NCBI GenBank assembly: GCA_964420035.1
Contig: CAYQQR010000079.1
Span: forward strand, 1 to 6,359
Origin: CAYQQR01 sp964420035
GTDB lineage: Bacteria > Bacteroidota > Bacteroidia > Bacteroidales > SM23-62
DNA length: 6,359 nucleotides
Reading direction: 5' to 3'
In this document: positions 1-4,505 of the stretch, in pieces
How the letters are laid out: the number at the start of each line of letters is the position of its first letter
Numbering within the stretch: position 1 is the first letter of the stretch
Notes under the pieces: model-generated
Database searches by the model: none
What the model was told of the DNA's origin: nothing
What the model saw: the letters and a program-made list of their open reading frames with translations, nothing else
Program-made: the position numbers and the translations under genes

Positions 1-80
1 TGAGACATTGAGACATTGAGACGTTGAGACGTTGAGACGTTGAGACAATGAGACGTTGAGACAATGAGACGTGGATACAG
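1..80. repeat. Octamer tandem array, TGAGACNN, nine exact-core units plus one decayed
   Basis: Nine head-to-tail 8-bp units fill 1-72. The core TGAGAC is identical in all nine, and only the last two bases vary (AT, AT, GT, GT, GT, AA, GT, AA, GT). A decayed tenth unit, GGATACAG, follows at 73-80. The array starts at the first base of the window, so its full length is unknown. The period is not a multiple of three and no convincing gene crosses it. It lies just beyond the stop of the broken dehydrogenase gene. Function is unknown; the pattern resembles intergenic short tandem repeats seen in several bacterial groups, and array length may vary between strains. Confidence 0.93.
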
Positions 81-84
81 ATAG

Positions 85-108
85 CTTAAGAGCCTAAGAG
101 CGAAAGAG
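85..108. repeat. Second octamer array, three units ending in AAGAG
   Basis: Three consecutive 8-bp units are visible: CTTAAGAG, CCTAAGAG and CGAAAGAG. They share the first base and the last five. The array is four bases from the decayed end of the TGAGACNN array, has the same period but a different sequence, and covers the stop codon of the truncated dehydrogenase frame (86-88). With only three imperfect units it is weaker than its neighbour. Confidence 0.65.
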
Positions 109-445
109 CTGCAGGGATTTCATGCAATGGTGATAGGATTGTCATACGGTTGTTTCTGACTTCTGGTTGCTGGCTTCTGGTTTCTGGTGACTTTTTCTTA
201 TAGCCCAGGTGACCCGGGGCGGCGCCCACCACCAGGTCATAATCTTGTACCAGTTTTTGTATGCGGTTTTGATCTGTGAAATCCGTTTCAACCGTTTCCA
301 GTTGATGGTGATCCCGGAGTTCGGCCAGTACCTCCTTATCCAGGTCGGCAACGGTTACCCGGTGCCCCGACTTTTTCAGATCTTTGGCCATGGCCCGGCC
401 GATGTGACCGGCACCGAGAACTATAATACGGGTTTCTTTTTTCAT
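86..445 (-). pseudogene. Truncated saccharopine dehydrogenase-like gene (N-terminal NAD(P)-binding part only)
   Basis: The first ~82 residues look like the Rossmann domain of saccharopine dehydrogenase/lysine dehydrogenase-type proteins. A GAGHIG dinucleotide-binding loop follows the first strand (residues 11-16), an acidic VADLDKE end lies at the second strand, and VVGAAPGHLGY matches the family's typical VxGAxPGxxG segment. Family members are usually close to 400 residues; this frame has 119, and all catalytic and substrate-binding parts are missing. After GHLGY the frame runs through KKKSPETRSQQPEVRNN, encoded by a heptamer array, then a short tail with no resemblance to the family, and stops in an octamer array. 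The ATG lies 12 bases after the rsmD stop, so it was probably the last gene of that operon. It is most likely a pseudogene; a misassembly at repeats, with the rest of the gene left of the window, is the main alternative. The short product might fold but could not catalyse. Confidence 0.75.
154..188. repeat. Heptamer array, TTCTGGT-type, five units
   Basis: Five 7-bp units run without a gap: TTCTGAC, TTCTGGT, TGCTGGC, TTCTGGT, TTCTGGT. On the minus strand the array reads as ACCAGAA repeats and is translated as the low-complexity stretch SPETRSQQPEVRNN in the dehydrogenase frame. Recognisable dehydrogenase sequence stops about 12 bases beyond it, near position 200. The unit resembles the TTCTCGG heptamer found elsewhere in this window at 3974-3994 and 4484-4504. 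Confidence 0.8.
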
Positions 446-457
446 CCTGAAAAAGCT

Positions 458-994
458 TTAGGATACTTCAAAAATACTGAAGTACACGTTACCGTACTTC
501 CTCATTTCCATGATAGCGGGATGATCCTGGAAATCGTTCGATTTACCGTGTTCCAGTATGAAGTAGCTCACGGGCTTCAAAAGATCGTATCCAAAGATCA
601 GATCGGGTAATTCGGGCAGTTGGGGAAGGTCATAGGGCGGATCGGCGAAAATAATATCGTATCTACGGTAGTCATTGGCCAGGAAGCGAAAAACATAGTT
701 GCGGAAGATTTCGCCCTGTTCCATCCCCATGTCTTGAAGGGTTTTGCTGATGAAGCGGCAATGGGCCTCCCGGTTGTCAACGAAGACTACAGAAGCGGCA
801 CCCCGGGAAAGGAACTCGTAGCCAACACTGCCGGTGCCGGCAAATAGATCCAAAACATCCAGTTCTTCCAGATCAACAAGATGGGTCAGGATATTGAACA
901 AACCCTCTTTGGCAAAGTCGGTGGTTGGACGGGCCTGAATGTTACCCGGGGGGTGGAGTTGTCTTCCTTTGTATTTTCCGCTGATTATTCGCAA
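458..994 (-). CDS. rsmD: 16S rRNA (guanine966-N2)-methyltransferase RsmD
   Basis: RsmD uses S-adenosylmethionine to methylate N2 of G966 (E. coli numbering) in 16S rRNA during assembly of the small ribosomal subunit. The 178-residue length is normal for the family. Visible motifs are the N-terminal RIISGKYKGR (residues 2-11), RPTTDFAKEGLFNIL (22-36), the SAM-binding VLDLFAGTGSVGYE (47-60) and the catalytic DPPY motif (118-121) typical of N-methyltransferases acting on exocyclic amino groups. The start is a TTG at 992-994. It is well fixed, because an in-frame TGA lies two codons upstream and the RIISG motif begins right after it. The first 10 bases overlap the end of the DUF3822 gene, which suggests translational coupling; no Shine-Dalgarno sequence is apparent. 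The TAA stop is 12 bases before the broken dehydrogenase gene. The functional call is secure by motifs; the exact rRNA position is taken from the family. Confidence 0.96.
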   Translation of the reverse strand: MRIISGKYKGRQLHPPGNIQARPTTDFAKEGLFNILTHLVDLEELDVLDLFAGTGSVGYEFLSRGAASVVFVDNREAHCRFISKTLQDMGMEQGEIFRNYVFRFLANDYRRYDIIFADPPYDLPQLPELPDLIFGYDLLKPVSYFILEHGKSNDFQDHPAIMEMRKYGNVYFSIFEVS

Positions 995-1836
995 CGTTCA
1001 AGATTCATCAGGTTGGCAAAGATATGGGGCTCGACGCCGGTAAGGGTGCCGGAAAAGCTTGAATTCATAGAGGGTCCCGTAAATTTCAGCTTTCTGAAAT
1101 ACTGTCTCAAAAGGTCTGCCACCGGAGCTCGTTTTTGAATTTCCCCATGAAGGACCAGGGGGGTTTTATCCGGATCAAGTTCGAGTTGGTCCATGGCATT
1201 GAGTACAAAGTAAAGCATGTCCTGGTCGTTGCGGTAAGCAAAAATATTATGGAGCAGAAGTTGTCCTTCGCGGATAACGGCGAGGTCAAAATGTTCCGGT
1301 CCAACAAGCAGGGCCATAAGGCTTTGCCGGGTGGGTTCATGATCCAGCAACAAATTCTGCAGGAAGACGGCAGAATGGCTGTACAGGCTGATTCCCTGGA
1401 AATTACGAAATACCAGGTTAGAGATATCTGAATCAAAGGGAAAAATACAATAGGCTTTCGCGGGTGAAATAAGGTTATAGTGCAATTCTTCTATATCTTG
1501 GAGATCATGGTTGAAGGTAAAGAGATCCTTGACCCTTTCCTGTGCAAAAACGGATTCGGGGACCAGGGTGGTTCGGTAGATATTGATCATCAGGCGTATC
1601 CTTCGATATTCATGATGGAGGAAACGATCCTCCCTGAGGATATCCTTGATCTTGCTGATATATTGATCATGCAGCAGATCCGTATCGAAACGGTAATCTT
1701 TCAGCAGGATAAATTTCCCCCGTTCCGGGTCAAAGGCACAAAGGGCAAAGGAGCCGTGCGCTAATCTTAAGGAGAGGTTATAATGGAATGTCTGACCGGG
1801 ATCGAATGTTTCGTCTACAAAGGCAATATCGTGCAT
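985..1836 (-). CDS. DUF3822 family protein, function unknown
   Basis: I recognise this as a DUF3822 protein from its overall pattern: an early HYNLSLRLAHGSFALCAFDPERGKFILL segment (residues ~18-45), TTLVPESVF (89-97), FTFNHDL (106-112), the central DLAVIREGQLLLHNIFAYRNDQDMLYFVLNAMDQLELDP (184-222) and PLVLHGEI (226-233). At 283 residues it has the expected length. There is no signal peptide or membrane segment, so it is probably cytoplasmic. The repeated strand-rich 'display' segments (FALCAFD, FDLAVIRE, PLVLHGEI) remind me of actin-like/PilM-like ATPase folds, but that is inference and I see no clear nucleotide-binding signature. It is second in the operon, 11 bases after the membrane protein gene, and its last 10 bases overlap rsmD. 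Pairing with a single-pass membrane protein suggests the two act together, but no function is established. Confidence 0.88.
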   Translation of the reverse strand: MHDIAFVDETFDPGQTFHYNLSLRLAHGSFALCAFDPERGKFILLKDYRFDTDLLHDQYISKIKDILREDRFLHHEYRRIRLMINIYRTTLVPESVFAQERVKDLFTFNHDLQDIEELHYNLISPAKAYCIFPFDSDISNLVFRNFQGISLYSHSAVFLQNLLLDHEPTRQSLMALLVGPEHFDLAVIREGQLLLHNIFAYRNDQDMLYFVLNAMDQLELDPDKTPLVLHGEIQKRAPVADLLRQYFRKLKFTGPSMNSSFSGTLTGVEPHIFANLMNLERCE

Positions 1837-1847
1837 GGATGGGATGA

Positions 1848-2477
1848 TTATTCCCAGTTCCCTGCATTATTTGTGGCTTCAGTGAGGGAGCCCACTTTCA
1901 GACCTGCATACCCGCTGATCATTTTTCTTTCTTCCTTGTAATTGATGATCAATTGCATATCCAGTCCGGCCAAAAGAATATCATAGGGAACCTTGGCTTC
2001 AAAAACTTTTACCTGTACCCCGGATGCGGTGTTCAATACATTCGTACCCAGTTTGAATTCCTTTTTATTGGTATAGGGCACATAGCGCAGCGAGTCGATG
2101 GGGTATCTATGATAAAACAAAGAGTCCAGAACAGATAGCTTAATGGTATCCCGCTGGATCAGTCCCTGCTTCAATGCTTCCTTTTCGGTCATTCCCTGTT
2201 CAGCCAGGGTATCCGGTATACTTCCGATGGCTTTAATGACAGAAAAAGAGTCACTTTTCACAAAATTGATCAGGGTATCAAAACTGGAAGTAAATCGCCC
2301 GTATTCAGCTTTGAAAGCTACCTGTGCCGTACGAATATCTCTTAACCGTTGAATGGTTGCTCTTTCTCTTTTATTCTTTTCTTTGTTGAAACGAATAGGA
2401 TTCATTATACTTTCGTAGAGCAAATATCCCAGGACCATAATTGCAGCAACGAGGATTACCTGAATGACTGTTTTCAT
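1848..2477 (-). CDS. Single-pass membrane protein with pseudopilin-like N-terminal region, function unknown
   Basis: From the ATG at 2475-2477 the product is 209 residues. A hydrophobic helix covers about residues 4-22 (VIQVILVAAIMVLGYLLYESI) after a very short N-terminus, so the remainder probably lies on the periplasmic side. A charged coiled helix follows, then RLRDIRTAQVAFKAEYGRFTSSFDTLINFV (44-73), which resembles the region after the N-terminal helix in type II secretion pseudopilins and type IV pilin-like proteins. I see no classic prepilin peptidase site (G followed by F-T-L-I-E), so processing as a real pilin is doubtful. A longer frame opens at a TTG at 2505-2507, but that TTG is part of a likely promoter box and would put ten non-conserved residues before the helix. 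The gene is first in the operon with DUF3822 and rsmD. I cannot name its function. Confidence 0.8.
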   Translation of the reverse strand: MKTVIQVILVAAIMVLGYLLYESIMNPIRFNKEKNKRERATIQRLRDIRTAQVAFKAEYGRFTSSFDTLINFVKSDSFSVIKAIGSIPDTLAEQGMTEKEALKQGLIQRDTIKLSVLDSLFYHRYPIDSLRYVPYTNKKEFKLGTNVLNTASGVQVKVFEAKVPYDILLAGLDMQLIINYKEERKMISGYAGLKVGSLTEATNNAGNWE

Positions 2478-2504
2478 GGATAATGGTTTGGAAATGTTTG
2501 GCTG

Positions 2505-2512
2505 CAAATTTA
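2505..2512 (-). promoter_or_regulatory. Likely promoter -7 box (TAAATTTG) of the membrane protein-DUF3822-rsmD operon
   Basis: The minus strand reads TAAATTTG, an exact match to the Bacteroidota -7 consensus TAnnTTTG used by the primary sigma factor. It ends 27 bases upstream of the ATG at 2477, giving a predicted leader of about 20 bases. No convincing TTG-type -33 element lies 19-21 bases further upstream. The box sits within an imperfect 15-bp palindrome (2502-2516, CTGC/GCAG arms). Confidence 0.55.
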
Positions 2513-2558
2513 GCAGAAAAAATTGAAAAATGAATTTAAATTGCTTTTTATTCCTGAC

Positions 2559-3974
2559 ATGCTAAATGACCATCTGGCAAGACTTTTAAACGAATATTTG
2601 GGCTTCCGGCCGACCCCTTCCCAGGAGAAAGCCATAGGGGCATTATCATCCTTTATTTCGAGTAAAGACGACCAGTCTGTCTTCCTGCTTGGAGGTTACG
2701 CGGGTACCGGTAAAACCACTCTGGTGAGGGCTCTGGTGGAGACTCTCTCCCGCCAGCGGATCAGGCCGGTGCTCCTGGCTCCAACAGGCAGGGCGGCCAA
2801 GGTCCTGGCCTCCTATACCGGCAGGCAGGCCTTTACCATTCACAAATGGATCTACCGGCAGAAAACCGCCAAAGAGGGCATCGGCTCCTTCGTGCTCGAC
2901 AGGAACCTGAACAGCAACACCATATTTATTGTGGATGAAGCCTCCATGATAACCAACGAATCTGCCGATACCATGAGCTTCGGTTCCGGCCGTTTGCTGG
3001 ATGACCTGGTCGGCTATGTCTACAACCAGAAAAATTGCAGGTTGATCCTGATCGGCGACCTGGCACAATTGCCCCCGGTTGGCCTCAGTGTTAGTCCGGC
3101 CCTGAATCCTGCCGTACTTCGGTCTTACATGCTTTCTGTTGAAGAGGGGAATCTGACCGATGTTGTTCGTCAGGCCCTGGGCAGTGGAATACTTGTGAAT
3201 GCAACAAGGATAAGGAACCTTATAGAATCAGGCAAAGCAGGCTTTCCCGGGCTGAAGCTCGAAGGATTCGGAGATATCATAAGGATCAACGGATCGGAGC
3301 TGGTTGAAGAGCTGAATTCTGCCTATGAGGAATACGGCAGGGGGGATGTCCTGGTGGTCACCCGGTCCAACAAAAGAGCCAACCAGTTCAACCAGGGTAT
3401 TCGCAACCAGATACTTTTCCACGAGGGCGAGATCACTGCCGGGGATCTGCTGATGGTGGTCCGGAACAATTATTTCTGGCTTGAGGATAGCGATCCAACT
3501 GATTTTATAGCCAATGGAGATATAGCCGAGGTTAAAAGGATCGTTAAGAATAGCACCTTGTACGGGTACCGTTTTGCCGACGTGGAGATGAACTTTCCGG
3601 ACTACGCCAATATGGAGGTCGGCGCCAAAGTGATGCTGGATACCCTGAGCCTGGAAACGGCCTCATTGAACATGGAACGAAGCAGGGAACTGTATGCGAT
3701 GATCGAAGAGGACTATCCCGAGATCAAGAATAAGAAAAAGCGATATGAAAAGATCAGGGAGCATCCTTATTTCAATGCCCTGCAGATAAAATTTGCCTAT
3801 GCCGTTACCTGTCATAAGGCCCAGGGCGGGCAGTGGAAAGCGGTTTTCATCGATCCGGGATGGATTGGGGAGGACGGCCCGGATATTGAATACCTGCGAT
3901 GGTTGTATACGGCATTCACCCGGGCTACGGAAAAATTGTACCTGGTGAATTTCAAGGAGGAGTTTTTCGGGTAG
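2559..3974 (+). CDS. ATP-dependent RecD/Dda-like superfamily 1 DNA helicase
   Basis: This is a full SF1B-type helicase of 471 residues. Motifs in order, numbered from the ATG at 2559: a Q-like PTPSQEKAI (18-26), Walker A GYAGTGKT (46-53), motif Ia APTGRAAKVL (74-83), Walker B IVDEAS (124-129), motif III GDLAQLPPVG (166-175), the UvrD_C_2-like FAYAVTCHKAQGGQW (412-426) and motif VI LYTAFTRATEKLYLV (449-463) with the likely arginine finger R455. It should unwind DNA 5' to 3' using ATP. It lacks the long N-terminal part of RecD2 and is closer in size to phage T4 Dda, so involvement in a RecBCD complex is unlikely. A TTG at 2523 would add 12 residues, but MLNDHLARLLNEYL fits the usual start better. 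The gene diverges from the membrane protein operon. Its TAG stop is the first part of a heptamer array, and it converges on yjbQ, 40 bases away. I see no clear promoter box on this strand. Confidence 0.9.
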   Translation: MLNDHLARLLNEYLGFRPTPSQEKAIGALSSFISSKDDQSVFLLGGYAGTGKTTLVRALVETLSRQRIRPVLLAPTGRAAKVLASYTGRQAFTIHKWIYRQKTAKEGIGSFVLDRNLNSNTIFIVDEASMITNESADTMSFGSGRLLDDLVGYVYNQKNCRLILIGDLAQLPPVGLSVSPALNPAVLRSYMLSVEEGNLTDVVRQALGSGILVNATRIRNLIESGKAGFPGLKLEGFGDIIRINGSELVEELNSAYEEYGRGDVLVVTRSNKRANQFNQGIRNQILFHEGEITAGDLLMVVRNNYFWLEDSDPTDFIANGDIAEVKRIVKNSTLYGYRFADVEMNFPDYANMEVGAKVMLDTLSLETASLNMERSRELYAMIEEDYPEIKNKKKRYEKIREHPYFNALQIKFAYAVTCHKAQGGQWKAVFIDPGWIGEDGPDIEYLRWLYTAFTRATEKLYLVNFKEEFFG

Positions 3975-3994
3975 TTCTCGGTTCTCGGTTCTCG
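3974..3994. repeat. Heptamer array, three GTTCTCG units, fused to the helicase stop codon
   Basis: Three exact 7-bp units start with the last base of the helicase TAG stop (3972-3974); a fourth decayed unit, GTATTTC, follows at 3995-4001. Positions 3972-3995 are the reverse complement of 4485-4508 with one mismatch in 24. The two copies flank yjbQ as an inverted pair, and each contains the stop codon of the neighbouring gene. There is no T-run to make this a standard terminator on its own. Confidence 0.88.
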
Positions 3995-4014
3995 GTATTT
4001 CGTTTGAATGTATC

Positions 4015-4434
4015 CTATTCTCCGATGATCTTGATGAGGACGCGTTTTTTACGTTTTCCGTCAAACTCGCCGTAAAAGATCTGTTCCCAGGGACCAAAAT
4101 CCAGTTTCCCGTCTGTAACGGCTACAACAACCTCACGGCCCATGATCGTACGTTTCAGGTGGGCATCGGCATTGTCTTCAAAACCATCGTTGTGCCTGTA
4201 CTGGTCGTAGGGCTTCTCCGGTGCAAGTTTCTCCAACCATTTCTCAAAATCGTTGTGCAATCCCGATTCATCATCATTGATGAAGACACTTGCAGAGATG
4301 TGCATGGCATTCACCAGGCAAAGACCTTCCATGATGCCACTTTCGGCTAAAGCTGCCTCCACATCGGGGGTTATATTTGTAAGTTGTCTTCTTTGTGGAA
4401 TATTAAACCAGAGTTCCTTCTTGTATGATTTCAT
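4015..4434 (-). CDS. yjbQ: YjbQ family (UPF0047) protein, secondary thiamine-phosphate synthase-like enzyme
   Basis: From the ATG at 4432-4434 the product is 139 residues, matching the normal YjbQ/UPF0047 length (E. coli YjbQ is about 138). Family features are the MHISASVFINDDE segment (44-56) with H45 where the family has a conserved histidine, YRHND (79-83), NADAHLKRTIMG (88-99), GPWEQIFYGEFDGKRKKRV (114-132) and a C-terminal IIGE. The conserved histidines and acidic residues form a metal site in solved family structures. Some members show weak thiamine-phosphate synthase activity, but the true role is unsettled; I see no thiamine genes nearby. A longer frame begins at a TTG (4450-4452) that belongs to a promoter box, so I use the ATG. 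The gene has its own likely promoter, converges with the helicase gene and is enclosed by inverted heptamer arrays. It could also be read through from the mutase gene, whose stop is 71 bases upstream. Confidence 0.9.
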   Translation of the reverse strand: MKSYKKELWFNIPQRRQLTNITPDVEAALAESGIMEGLCLVNAMHISASVFINDDESGLHNDFEKWLEKLAPEKPYDQYRHNDGFEDNADAHLKRTIMGREVVVAVTDGKLDFGPWEQIFYGEFDGKRKKRVLIKIIGE

Positions 4435-4449
4435 AAGAGCAATTTTATG

Positions 4450-4457
4450 CAAAGATA
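4450..4457 (-). promoter_or_regulatory. Likely promoter -7 box (TATCTTTG) of yjbQ
   Basis: The minus strand reads TATCTTTG, an exact match to the Bacteroidota TAnnTTTG box. It ends 15 bases before the yjbQ ATG at 4434, leaving a leader of roughly 9-10 bases. A T-rich GTTTTT stretch lies about 18-20 bases upstream, where the -33 element would be, but it lacks the usual TTTG. The box suggests yjbQ is transcribed independently of the mutase gene. Confidence 0.6.
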
Positions 4458-4483
4458 AAGACTTATGTTAATAAAAACACACG

Positions 4484-4504
4484 ACTGAGAACCGAGAACC
4501 GAGA
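4484..4504. repeat. Heptamer array, three ACYGAGA units, fused to the mutase stop codon
   Basis: The units are ACTGAGA, ACCGAGA and ACCGAGA, followed by the AC of a partial fourth that runs into the mutase stop codon (CTA on this strand at 4506-4508, TAG in the gene's sense). Read in the mutase's direction, the sequence after the stop is TAG then TTCTCGG units, exactly as after the helicase gene. It is the second arm of the inverted repeat pair described at 3974-3994. Confidence 0.88.
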
Positions 4505-4505
4505 A

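Noticed and set aside
1..188. CRISPR array
   Set aside because: The units are 7-8 bp with no spacers between them, far below the 20-40 bp repeats and unique spacers of CRISPR.
209..610. Plus-strand open frame of 133 codons opposite the dehydrogenase fragment and rsmD
   Set aside because: It is antisense to two recognisable genes, crosses their boundary and has no recognisable motif, so it is a shadow frame.
2523..2558. Upstream TTG start for the helicase, adding 12 residues
   Set aside because: The sequence from the ATG at 2559 already resembles the usual N-terminus of Bacteroidota homologues, and the extra residues are lysine- and phenylalanine-rich with no match I recognise. It remains possible, since rsmD in this window also uses TTG.
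4006..4020. Small hairpin (GAATG/TATTC) between the helicase and yjbQ as a bidirectional terminator
   Set aside because: The stem has only five pairs including one G-U, contains no G/C-rich core and lacks a T-tract.
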